DNA of 11,820 bases from DASWIG01 sp965371445 (GTDB taxonomy: Bacteria > Acidobacteriota > Thermoanaerobaculia > Multivoradales > J023): positions 1 through 11,820 of the forward strand of contig CBDUYN010000251.1 in the NCBI GenBank assembly GCA_965371445.1, written 5' to 3'. The position numbers and the translations under genes are program-made. This document shows positions 1-7,800 of this stretch, one piece after another; within the stretch, counting starts at the first letter, position 1; each line of letters begins with the position of its first letter. The notes under the pieces are model-generated. The model was not told the DNA's origin. It searched no databases and saw only the letters and a program-made list of their open reading frames with translations.

Positions 1-56
1 ATCACCTCCGGCACGCCGCCGAAGTACTCGAACGTCCGACGGTGCGAACCGATCCG
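1..56 (-). mobile_element. Probable internal scrap of an IS21-family transposase (IstA), cut by the window edge
   Basis: Reading the minus strand from about position 56 to 1 gives RIGSH followed by RTFEYFGGVPEV. The FEYFGGVPE pattern is typical of the integrase catalytic core of IS21-type IstA proteins, where it precedes the second catalytic aspartate (VPDN). That aspartate would lie outside the window. The upstream reading frame belongs to brxL, and its similarity to BrxL stops at about position 55, where this new frame begins. IstA's N-terminal part and the IS end are absent, so this is not a clean insertion. A deletion, a recombination event, or an assembly join at a repeated element would explain it. 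Only about 18 residues are visible, so the assignment is tentative. Confidence 0.4.
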
Positions 57-1772
57 TGAACTCGTGGCGCCGGGGATCGCGGTCTCCGACCAGCTCAGGG
101 CCGCGAGCGTACAAGTTCTGCTCCGCGCAGCGGACGCTCTCCGTGAAGCTCCGCGGCGCCGGACGGTTGAGGATCTTGACGCCGGAGCCGGGACCGGTGT
201 TGGTCTCGAGCCTGTAAAGCCCGGGATTCTCGTCCTGATCACCCGGGCTGATCGTCCAGATCTGTCCAGGTGGAAGGGGATCGGTGCCGACCTCGTTTTC
301 GGCCTGGAGCTCGGGCGTGGCGACGAACTTCTCGACGTCGTCGTCGCCCAGGACGTAGCTGAAGTGGGTGTTCCTGAACTCCGCTGCACCGATCCGTTTC
401 TGCTGCTCCTTGACGCGACGGCGCAGCTCCAGCGCCAGCCGGACGGCCCACTCGAGCTCGTCGTCGGATACGGGTGCCTCGGCGCTCGGCCAGACCAACT
501 TCAAAAGCCCGCTGACCGTCTTGTGGACGCCGTTCGTGTCGCGTCCACTCAGCGCGCCGCCGAACCGGACCCGGCCCTGGAGGCTCGCAAGGCGGCTCTG
601 GTTACGCAGGCGCGAAAAGCACTCCGACAGGAAGTCGCTCACCAGGCCGAAGTGATCCGTGAAGAGCTCCGGCCCCACCTTGGGGACGTCCCAGCCCGCC
701 AGGTAGCCATGGATGCGATCCATGAACGCGGTGTCGTTGCGCATCTCGCGAGGCAGGGGACCGAGCAGGTGGCCGATGCGCTGCTGGTGCTCGATGTCGA
801 CCTCGAAGTTGCCGACCAGGACCAGACTGCCGTCGGCCCGGATGCTCTCCTTGCCTCGGCTGAACTCGCCGGACTCCATATAACCCTTCAGAATGTTGAC
901 ACCGTCGCGCTGGTCGAACGAAATCCCCGAGATCTCGTCGAAACAAATCACGTCGTACTGACAGACGAGACCTCGTTGCCCGGTGGCGTTGTTGACGAAC
1001 ATCTTGGCCACGGTCGCCTTGCCGCCCGAGATGAGATGGGCGTAGGGCGAGATCTGCTGGTAGAGGTGACTCTTGCCGGTGCCCCGAGGCCCCGGCTCGA
1101 CGAGGTTGTAGTTGCGCTCGACGAAGGGAACCATGCGCAAAAGCATCATGTCCTGGCTTCGCACCGACAGCTTCTCCGGTTCGAGCCCGATGCTCCGCAG
1201 AAGGAAATGCTTCCACTCGGCGCTGGTGAAAAGCTCGCGACCGCGGACGAGCTCCTCCAGCACCTCGCGCTTCGACAGCTGGATCTCGCGCAGCGAGGCG
1301 ACGGCGAAGGCTCGACCGTTTTTTTCCTGCGCCACGGCGGCGTCGTAGGCGAGCTCCACCTCGGCGTAGAAGCCGCCCGTCAGGAGTCGCTCGTGCCGGC
1401 GGACGACGGCGTCGTCGATTCCCACGTCGCTTAGTTGAAGGCTCGAAAGGTGGCGACGTAGGAGTCCGACTTCGCGTCGAGCCGCACGCTCACCAGGTCG
1501 ATCAACTTGACGGACCCCTGTTCGCGTGCCCGGGCCTTGAAAAGCTCGTGCTCTCCTGCTTTCACGGTCCGCGACGAGAGCAGCCGATCGACGATGGCCA
1601 GGCCCTCCTCGATCTCCTCCTCGTCGACGGAGGCGCAGTATCTTCCCAGCATGAACTCCACCACGTAGGTGGGCACCGGGTACTGCCGGCTGAAGGTCCG
1701 GACGAGGTCCTTGCGGACGAGGTAGCCGTCGAAGGCCTTCGCCGCGATCTTGTCGAGGGTGTCGAGCTCCAT
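55..1772 (-). pseudogene. brxL: brxL: BREX Lon-like AAA+ protein, frameshifted and missing its C-terminal end
   Basis: BrxL is the AAA+/Lon-like protein of BREX loci, used in phage restriction. Translation starts at ATG 1772, preceded by GGAGGAG at 7 nt, two bases after the pglZ stop. The N-terminal 113 residues (including YCASVDEEEIEEGLAIVDRL) match the BrxL N-terminal DNA-binding region and end at TAA 1433-1431. The rest of BrxL continues in the -1 frame from about 1440: DVGIDDAVVRRHERLLTGGF, then Walker A GPRGTGKSHLYQQISPY (around 1100-1050), Walker B DVICFDEISGISF (around 960-915), SGEFSRGKE, and RMRNDTAF/MDRIHGYLAGWD-like sensor and arginine-finger regions. It runs clean to EQNLYAR and LVGDRDPRRHEFT (about 120-55). 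The usual continuation into the Lon-protease-like domain is missing, roughly 110 residues. The frameshift plus the 3' loss make it inactive as written. If the frameshift is a sequencing error, it is still C-terminally truncated. Confidence 0.88.
1428..1440 (-). other. -1 frameshift site splitting brxL
   Basis: On the minus strand the N-terminal frame reads ...GCC TTC AAC TAA, giving RAFN and a stop. Reading the C of AAC twice (AAC CTA AGC GAC GTG GGA ATC GAC) restores F-N-L-S-D-V-G-I-D, exactly the spacing expected of an uninterrupted BrxL. A single missing base therefore explains the break. The site has no homopolymer and no X_XXY_YYZ slippery heptamer, so neither a simple homopolymer read error nor a classical programmed -1 shift is favoured. 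Confidence 0.8.
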
Positions 1773-1774
1773 GG

Positions 1775-2536
1775 TCAATCTCCTCCGCCGACCGTGGTCG
1801 TCTTATTCGCGAGGACCCTGCCGTCGGCGGACAACACGACCACGAACGCGGCGTGGCCCAGGTAATCGTCTTCAGGTACGAGGAGCGAGGCAGATCCGTC
1901 GTCGCCGAGGGGCTTTCCGTCCTCGGCGATCGAGGTCTCCGGCGCCGCCGGCTTCAACCGTACGTCGGCGCGGAGGCCCGGTCGTGTGCCGGAAACCTTG
2001 AGCCGGCACCGCAGCCCGCGCCAGGTGACCTCGTCGACGGCCACCGCCGCCGCTGAAGCCTCCCGACGCACCTTGAGCTCGGGCCTCAGGCACTCTTGCA
2101 GGCTCAAACCGCCATGCGTGTACTCGATGCCCGCTTTGAAGCAGCTGACGCCGGGAGCCAGGCCGATGCGCACGGCGGTGGACCAGCGCCAGTCGACGAT
2201 CTGCAACTCAACGGTGGCGGTGCTCTTCAAGACGGCACAGCGGCCCCAGCGCGTGTCCACGAGGAATTTGGGCAGCTCGGCCTTGGGAAGGCCGCCGGGA
2301 AGCAGCAACCAACCGTGATCCGTCACCACACGGACGCTGGCCCAGCCGGCGTCGAGCAGGGCTTCGACCTGCTCGGCGATCTCCGTCACCTGCTCCTCGA
2401 TCCGCCAGGCGAGCTTCCATCCCTGGTCATGCCCCGTGCGGTCGAGAGCCCCGTGCTCGGCCCAGGCTTTGCCGGAAGGGTCCCCGAGGTCCTCGGAACG
2501 AAGGAACTGACAGCCGGCCTTGCCAAGGAGGAGCAC
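1775..2536 (-). pseudogene. pglZ: pglZ C-terminal fragment (BREX phosphatase-like protein, type B-like)
   Basis: PglZ is the alkaline-phosphatase-superfamily protein found in all BREX systems. This 253-codon reading frame contains its diagnostic C-terminal block: GHDQGWKLAWRIEEQV (about residues 35-50), VRVVTDHGWLLLPGGLPK (68-85), LPKFLVDTRWGRCAVLK, LAPGVSCFKAGIEYTHGGLS and a terminal beta-rich domain ending at TGA 1777-1775. Full-length PglZ is several hundred residues longer. The N-terminal catalytic part is missing except for a short scrap at 2538-2647. An in-frame TGA lies directly before the apparent GTG at 2536, so that GTG is only the first possible start after the junction, not a natural start. 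brxL follows 2 nt downstream, the usual BREX order. It is unlikely to be functional. Confidence 0.85.
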
Positions 2537-2537
2537 T

Positions 2538-2647
2538 CAGCGTCTGACGGCTGACGCCGGGCAGATAGACGACGGGGACGACGTCTTCCGGCCATTCGGC
2601 GGCCTCGAACTCGCCGGCGAGAAGACAGCGCATCCAGCTCTCCAGGA
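2538..2647 (-). pseudogene. pglZ: pglZ N-terminal-region scrap, fused in frame to the small gene upstream
   Basis: The minus-strand frame that starts at ATG 2810 reads ESWMRCLLAGEF, then EDVVPVVYLPGVSRQTL. YLPGVSRxxL is a hallmark of the N-terminal half of type B-like PglZ proteins, where it is followed by RAVEDCP-like sequence. Here, directly after RQTL (CTG at 2540-2538), similarity to that region ends. The C-terminal part of PglZ begins in a different frame at 2536. Most of the protein between these two parts has been deleted. The upstream edge of this scrap, about 2645, abuts the small DUF4276-like gene. Confidence 0.7.
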
Positions 2648-2810
2648 AAACGTTCGCGAACCCACTGCTCGCCAGCGCCCCGGCCCTGGGGCTCTTCTCG
2701 ACCCGAACCGCCCTCGGGTGCCAACCCGTCCGGCGCAAAAACCGGTGGGCGAACGCCTCGTGCTGACTGTCCTCGCACAGGAGGACCAGCTTGACTCTGC
2801 GCCAGCTCAT
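2645..2810 (-). pseudogene. 5' part of a small DUF4276/TOPRIM-like partner gene, broken by an indel and a fusion to pglZ
   Basis: ATG 2810 overlaps the stop of the AAA_21 ATPase gene as ATGA, a classic sign of translational coupling, with GAGGGG upstream. The protein begins MSWRRVKLVLLCEDSQHEAF, with a hydrophobic strand followed by an acidic residue (E13) as in TOPRIM-fold and DUF4276-type partners of such ATPases. It continues FLRRTGWHPRAVRVEKSP. At a run of four C's (2691-2688) the sense reading moves to the -1 frame, QGRGAGEQWVRERFPGEL, as if one C had been lost. At about 2645 the gene joins pglZ sequence. The family name is from pattern recognition and could be wrong. The two-gene logic (ATPase followed by small TOPRIM-like protein) recalls OLD-like and PARIS-like defence pairs. 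The open frame as written ends at 2427 after a nonsense tail. Confidence 0.55.
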
Positions 2811-3916
2811 CGTTCCCAACCCCTCGCGACGAGCTCCGAAAGCTTGAGGCCGCCTTCGACGGCACTCGTGTCGAGGGGCCGAACTTTGACGACACCGGTG
2901 ACCTCGCGGGTGAAGAGCAGGCCGTGCTCGCCGCCGAGGTAGTCGATGAGCTCGGGGTGGTGGGAGCAGATCACAGCCTGCGGCACGGTGTCGCCACAGG
3001 CGTCAGCGAGAGCCATGAGCCATGGTTGGATCTCCGGCAGCGCCACGTAGTTGTCGGGCTCGTCGAGGAAAAGGGTGTAGCCCTGTCCTCGGGTGATGTA
3101 CAACAATCCATAGAGAGCTATCAGCGCGCGTTGACCGTCGGAGAGCTCGTCGAAGCGGAGCTCGAAGCGCTCCTTGCCGACTTTGAAGACCGTCATGAGC
3201 GCCCGCGCCTCCTGCCCCACCTGTTCGAGACGAATGCCCGTAAAACCTTCGAGCACTTCACGCAGGGCGGTGATGTAGTCGGGGATGAGGTCCGCATACT
3301 CCTGGGAGACGTGGCGATACCATGCCGCGAAGTTGTGGCCGTCGCGTTGAAGCAGGACATCTTCGCTGGCCGACTCCGCGGAAAAGCCGTGTGGATAGAG
3401 GCCGCAGATGAGGATCTTGCGCATGAAAGTGAGGAATCTCACGAGCTGTTTGTTGTCTCGGGTTTCGGCCACGCGAGCCAGCGCCGACTCCGTCCGGTCG
3501 GATCGGAAGCTAGGACCCTCCGAATGGTCGTCGCCATAAAGCTGCACTTCGCCGTTCTGGAACTCGAAAAGCGGCCCGCTGGGTATGGCGAGGCGCTCGA
3601 GCTGGACATGAGCGCCTCGAGAGTCGTGTTCGTGCTCGATCTCCAGCCGGTAGGTCATGCTCGCGCCGTCCAGCTCGGCCTCGAGCTCGACGAGTTGCAC
3701 AGGCCGGCTCTGCCAGCGGGTGAGGGTACGGGTGGGAAAAATCTCGGCGTCGGTGATCTTGGCCACCCCGCTCAAGAGCTGGCGCAGGGCGAAGACGACA
3801 TCGAGCACGGCGGTCTTGCCGACGCCGTTGGGCCCCAAGAGGAGCGTGAGCTCCGTCAGGTTGACCTCGAAGTTGACGAGGCATTTGTAGTTGTCCACGT
3901 AGAGACGTTTCAGCAT
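2807..3916 (-). CDS. AAA_21 / RecF-like ABC-type ATPase, intact, embedded in BREX remnant
   Basis: This 369-residue cytosolic protein has the full ABC-type ATPase motif set: N-terminal LYVDNYKCL (a RecF/OLD-like start), Walker A GPNGVGKT (residues 28-35), signature LSDGQR (258-263), Walker B TLFLDEPDN (281-289) and switch CSHHPELI (317-324). The middle (about 60-250) is the family's variable insertion. ATG 3916 has AGGAG 8 nt upstream and lies 3 nt after the stop of the pglX-like remnant. The 3' end overlaps the start of the small DUF4276-like gene as ATGA. Such ATPases occur as accessory genes inside BREX loci and as the sensor half of two-gene defence systems. It is the only undamaged gene of the left half, but its presumed partner is broken, so activity is doubtful. 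No promoter of its own is evident. Confidence 0.85.
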   Translation of the reverse strand: MLKRLYVDNYKCLVNFEVNLTELTLLLGPNGVGKTAVLDVVFALRQLLSGVAKITDAEIFPTRTLTRWQSRPVQLVELEAELDGASMTYRLEIEHEHDSRGAHVQLERLAIPSGPLFEFQNGEVQLYGDDHSEGPSFRSDRTESALARVAETRDNKQLVRFLTFMRKILICGLYPHGFSAESASEDVLLQRDGHNFAAWYRHVSQEYADLIPDYITALREVLEGFTGIRLEQVGQEARALMTVFKVGKERFELRFDELSDGQRALIALYGLLYITRGQGYTLFLDEPDNYVALPEIQPWLMALADACGDTVPQAVICSHHPELIDYLGGEHGLLFTREVTGVVKVRPLDTSAVEGGLKLSELVARGWER

Positions 3917-3919
3917 CGC

Positions 3920-4140
3920 TCAGTCTCCTCGCTCGCGGCGCGCTCGACGCTTCGTCTCGAGCGACAGATGGTGGTCGTTGACGCGGTCGCCTTCCTTGCC
4001 GTCGTACTCGGGTCCGAGATGGTACCAGGGAGCGTCCGCGGTGTCCTTGCCGCGGTCCTTCGTCCACTTGACGTTCGGCAGGACGCCCGTGCCCTTGCCG
4101 CGGTCGCCGTCACGGAATCCGAGACCTTTCCTTCCACCAT
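3920..4140 (-). pseudogene. pglX: Probable pglX 3' remnant (C-terminal tail of BREX adenine methyltransferase)
   Basis: The minus-strand frame reads GFRDGDRGKGTGVLPNVKW and then YHLGPEYDGKEGDRVNDHH, ending LETKRRARRERGD and TGA 3922-3920. Three bases later the AAA_21 gene starts, and that gene's ribosome binding site lies inside this tail. This is what an operon neighbour would look like. Position directly upstream of accessory and pglZ genes is where pglX sits in type 1 BREX, and the composition fits a PglX C-terminus, but I recognise it only loosely. Upstream of about 4140 the frame runs into a hairpin and an 8-bp tandem repeat and loses protein-like character. No methyltransferase motifs (NPPY) are present. 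Confidence 0.45.
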
Positions 4141-4142
4141 CG

Positions 4143-4164
4143 GGCTCGCGGTGAACAGCGAGCC
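4143..4164. repeat. Small hairpin: 7-bp perfect stem, 8-nt loop
   Basis: GGCTCGC (4143-4149) and GCGAGCC (4158-4164) form a perfect inverted repeat around GGTGAACA. There is no T-run on either side, so it is not an obvious intrinsic terminator. It sits at the point where the pglX-like remnant stops resembling protein and directly before the tandem repeat. Confidence 0.6.
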
Positions 4165-4165
4165 G

Positions 4166-4239
4166 TCCCGAGGTCCCGAGGTCCCGAGGTGCCCGAAGTC
4201 CCGAGGTCGCGAGGTCCCGAGGTCCCCGAGGTCCCGAGG
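4166..4239. repeat. Tandem repeat, about nine copies of an 8-bp unit TCCCGAGG
   Basis: The unit TCCCGAGG recurs from 4166 to 4239. Copies at 4166, 4174, 4182, 4199, 4215 and 4232 are exact. One copy reads TCGCGAGG (4207), one carries GAAG (4190-4198) and one an extra C (4223-4231). An 8-bp period is not a multiple of three, so it shifts any reading frame through it and is not a protein repeat. It lies between unrelated coding scraps and may have grown by replication slippage. Confidence 0.8.
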
Positions 4240-4249
4240 TGCCTGGCAC
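4239..4249. repeat. 11-bp palindrome GTGCCTGGCAC directly after the tandem repeat
   Basis: GTGCC and GGCAC form a perfect inverted repeat around T4244, starting within the last base of the tandem repeat. Such GTGCC-N-GGCAC palindromes are common in dispersed repetitive elements of bacteria, but one copy is not enough to assign an element here. Confidence 0.5.
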
Positions 4250-4256
4250 TTCCCGC

Positions 4257-4376
4257 AGGGACCAGATCTTCAACGGCTGGTACTTCGTCGGCCGTCCGAC
4301 GCCCGGTGAGCTGCGCCTCACCATCCGGGAGATGATTGGCAAGATCGTCCAGGACGCGGACTTTCAGGGGGAGTAA
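4257..4376 (+). pseudogene. 3' end of an unrecognised plus-strand gene
   Basis: Plus-strand translation gives RDQIFNGWYFVGRPTPGEL, then RLTIREMIGKIVQDADFQGE and TAA (4374-4376). The amino-acid composition, the aromatic-rich core and the amphipathic helix look like a real C-terminus rather than a chance reading, and the antisense frame is arginine/proline/serine-rich shadow. Upstream the frame runs straight into the 8-bp repeat, so the 5' part is lost. I do not recognise the family. Confidence 0.35.
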
Positions 4377-4804
4377 GGCTCGAGAGCCTCAAGGACCAGG
4401 CAATCTCCGATGCGGCCATCTTTGTCGAGGCGTCCTCAGCAGGCGAGCCCGCGGGCCACAACCTTGTTGTGATTCAGGGGGGCGCCTACGGGGCGTGAAT
4501 GGCATTGTTCAACCTGTAACTCCTGCACCTATGGCGTCACGACCCCTTGTGACCGTTGTGGAAGCACTGAGGGCGTTATCGATTTCTGAAGGGCGTGCCT
4601 GGCAGCGCCGCAGATCTACAGAGCGCTTGCACCACCTCGCCTGGTCTGCTCCGCGGGCCGAGAGCCAGACGGGCTTGATCCGTCCGCCGGAGAAGCCGAA
4701 GATGGCGCCGGCGAAGCCCAGCAGGGTGGCCTCCTCGTAATGGTCGCAAGAGCCCTGACGCCCGGCGACGACTCCCGAGGTGGCCCGCTCCGCTCTTGAC
4801 CGAC
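4377..4804. other. Gap between the two halves: no convincing complete gene
   Basis: About 430 bases with nothing I can identify. A plus-strand stretch (about 4376-4498, RLESLKDQAISDAAIFVEAS to a TGA) is weakly protein-like and could be another coding scrap. A CACAAC-CTT-GTTGTG hairpin occurs at 4457-4471 but has no following T-run in either direction. A minus-strand open frame that overlaps the end of the large ATPase gene is listed separately. No RNA gene, promoter or terminator is evident. Confidence 0.5.
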
Positions 4805-4808
4805 TCAC
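4509..4808 (-). CDS. Questionable small open frame (99 aa) coupled to the large ATPase gene
   Basis: A GTG at 4808-4806 overlaps the TGA of the 1424-residue ATPase as GTGA, and the frame stays open for 99 codons to 4509. Residues 26-41 (ATLLGFAGAIFGFSGG) are hydrophobic enough for one membrane pass or a buried helix. No homologue is recognised, the C-terminal half is of nondescript composition, and there is no clear extra ribosome binding site. In its favour is the coupled start in an operon that already uses such overlaps. Against it are its composition and its position in a region of debris. Confidence 0.2.
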   Translation of the reverse strand: MSRSRAERATSGVVAGRQGSCDHYEEATLLGFAGAIFGFSGGRIKPVWLSARGADQARWCKRSVDLRRCQARPSEIDNALSASTTVTRGRDAIGAGVTG

Positions 4809-7800
4809 TCCGAGCGAGTCCGTTTCTTGAGCTTGTCGCGGAGCTTCTTTCGCCGATCTTTGAGCCGGTCGACGACTCGCTGTCGCATGGCCAGCGGCAG
4901 ATGCTCGAAGAGCCGTGTCACCCAGGGCTGTCGATTATATGGACCGTCGAGGCCAGGGTGCCCGCCTTCCAGGACAACGTCTAGCAGGCACCAACGCCGA
5001 GTCGTGTCGGTCTCGGAGATGATCTCGTCGACGATCCGGTCGATCTCCCGGGCATGCCAGATGCGGTCCAGGGCCTGATCGGCAGCATTGCGGACCGACC
5101 AGTCCTCGTCGTAGAGCCGTTTGCGGAGAACCGTGGTCAGCTCATCCGTCCACGGGAGGATCTCCGCGGCGATGCAGGCACCTTCCCGGAGCTGGGCCGA
5201 CGAGCTCCGGAGCCAGCCGGCGAGCACCGAGACCTCGCCCGCCAGGCCGACGGCTTCGCCGATGGCCGAAAGCAGCAGCACGCTCTGCTCGCTCTCCACC
5301 CAGCGGCGCAACTCGGGAAGGGCTCGCTCGGCGTCGATTTCGAGGAGGAGGGACGGCGAGCGGGGGTCGATCCACTGGCAGGCTGCTTCGTAGGCACGGC
5401 GATCACCGCGGTGGGCGAGGGCTCGGATCGCGCCCTCCCGAGGGCTGAACCAATCATCGTTGGCAAAAGCCAGCTCGAGGAGCCAATCGTCGACGTCTTG
5501 CCGCTCGAGCTCGGCAAAGCCGATCAGCTCGCCCATGGCGACGAAAGCGATGGTGTGTCTGTCCAGCTCAGCCCAGAGGTATTCGGCGATGTCGCGGCGG
5601 ATGTCTTTGGCCCTCAGCAGGTTCGAGGCGATCCCCACAGCACTGTCTGATGGGCTTAGTCTGTTCTTCTTGAGGCCGCCCAGTTGGCTCTTGAGAGCCT
5701 CGAGGGTCTCCGGCGTATGAATTCTGTACAGGGCCGACCAGGCCGCATACTCGTGATTTGGCACTTGGAGGCCTTCGACGAAGGCCTGGATCGAAGCAGG
5801 CGAACGGTCGCCGATTTCCCGCAAGGCGAAGAGGCACGCGCGAGCCACGTCCGATTCCTTCGGCGAAGCCTTGAGGATCGCATCGAGTCTGGAGACCTGA
5901 CTCTCGGAACCGGTGAGGCCCAGCACAAAGACCGCGTTGGGAGCTGGCCCGGCCGAGTCTTCGATAGCGTCTAGAACAGGGCGTAGGTCGCCCTCTGCCG
6001 CTCGCTGGTCAGCGAAGAGCGCTCCAACGCTCTCTGAGAGGTCCAATCCCCACCTCATCGCGCCGCGGAGGGCCAGATCCAGACGCCCGATCGTCACCAG
6101 GGCGCCAACCGCGGCCACTTGGGCGATGGCGTGCTTCGAATGCTCTACCTCGTCGCGGAGCGAGACTTCGAGGAGAAGATCGGCAGTATGTTCGTCAGGC
6201 CGGATGACAACGAGGTCGATGCCATCTCGCAGCGCCCACCATGTGCGTCCCTCGCGGAGATACAGATGGCCGACGTGGGTCACTCCCTCTCCACCGATCC
6301 GTTCCAGCACTCGGACGGCATGCTCTTCCTGATGACGGCGTGTGCCCCCGTTGTTGGCTCCCCGAGCACAGAGCCATCGGGTCAGCAGATGCTCAAATTC
6401 GGAGCCACGCCTGGCTTCGAAACGTTCGAGTAAGGACATCCTCCGGATCCTCGCGAGGAACTGAAAATGTCCCCACAGCGGATCTGTGTTGTCCCCTCTC
6501 GGCTCAGCTAGCTCCTGTTTCAACAACTGCCCCGTGGCATTCAGGAGGCGATCCAGGATTTCCCGAGTCATCCGATTCTCGAAGGTGCCCGAGAGCCTCC
6601 AACAGACTGCCCACGGATCATCATTCGACAGAACCATCGTGGCGAGAAGATCCGTCGCATCAGTGAATCCGGCGTTCAGATGCCGCAGAAGCCACCAGTT
6701 AGGAGCCCAGGAGTAATGGTCCCATTCGCCGTCATCCACGGGGTCGGGCGGCCGTCCGGGACGGAGTAGGAAGAGGGCACGGCGAGCCGCGGCACCAAGG
6801 AAGTCGTCTTGGCGATGGACTCTGGTCTCGAGCCAATCGATGTGGGCATCGTCCTGGAAGGATTCCAGGCAGACCGCGAGGCTGCGCTCGCGGTTCTCAG
6901 GGATCTTGGCGAAGAGAATCTCCTTGAGCTCGAACCAGAGCTTCCGTCCATGGTCGATCTTGACGAGGAGGTAGGCGAGCTCATGGACCGGCTCTTCGTT
7001 GGGGTCGGCGTTTTCGACGGCCTTCCGGATCCACGCATCGGCCTGGCGAGCACAGGCAGCCAACGCTTTGCCGGTCAGGATGACTGCCTTGGGGTTCTGG
7101 GGGTCATTCTGGCTCAACTCCACCCGTAGTGCCCAGATGGCATCCAAAGCTTCGACTGTCGGTTTGTCGATCAGAGCCTGGAGGAGCTCGTCGGCTAGGT
7201 CGGCCTCCTTGGTGATCCTCTTCTTCTGCGGCTTCTCCAACACCTCCTGGACAGCCCGCTTCATCTCCGCGGATTCACCAAGGAGCTCCGGATCTTCTCT
7301 TCCACTACGGACCTCTCCAGCCAGCCGAAGCGGCCGTAGGAGCTCACGGCGTGAGGCCGGAAGGGAGCCTTCAATCTGCGGAAGCCATGCAAGCAACTGG
7401 TCGGGGTCCGTCAAAGCGGCGAAGCAGAACCGAATAAGACCGGTTCGGATACCCTCCTGTTCGGCGTAACGGGCCAGCTCCACGAGAGTGCGGAAGGCTT
7501 CTTCAGAGATTGAGGAGAAGGTGTGGTAAGTCTGCTCCTCTGGCAGAGCATCCCGCAGCTCCTTCAGAGGCTCCACCTCTTCCGGACGATCGTCCTCGCG
7601 ATCAGGAGGAGTCCCAATAGGGTTCGATCTCCTGACCCTGACGGGCTCCTCATCCGTTGTTGAGTCCTCGACAGCGCTGCGGAGCTCCCCCAGCGTTTCC
7701 GGCCCGATACCACCACTGCCGAGAATCAACTCGTAGACCTTCTTCCGCGACTTTCCCTCGCCGAGCTTCTCCATGGCGTCGAGCTTCTCCATGGCGTCGA

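Noticed and set aside
64..1434. 456-codon plus-strand open frame
   Set aside because: It is the antisense of brxL. The minus-strand frame gives unmistakable BrxL motifs, while the plus-strand translation resembles nothing.
2386..2895. 169-codon minus-strand frame as a gene of its own
   Set aside because: Only its middle (GEQWVRERFPGEL) is meaningful, as the shifted continuation of the DUF4276-like gene. The rest is shadow.
4166..4239. CRISPR array
   Set aside because: The unit is 8 bp with no spacers. It is a simple tandem repeat.
2924..4309. 461-codon plus-strand open frame
   Set aside because: Antisense shadow of the AAA_21 ATPase gene, running into the 8-bp repeat. High-GC codon bias keeps it open.
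4457..4471. Intrinsic terminator at CACAAC-CTT-GTTGTG
   Set aside because: The stem is only six pairs with modest GC and no T-run follows on either strand.
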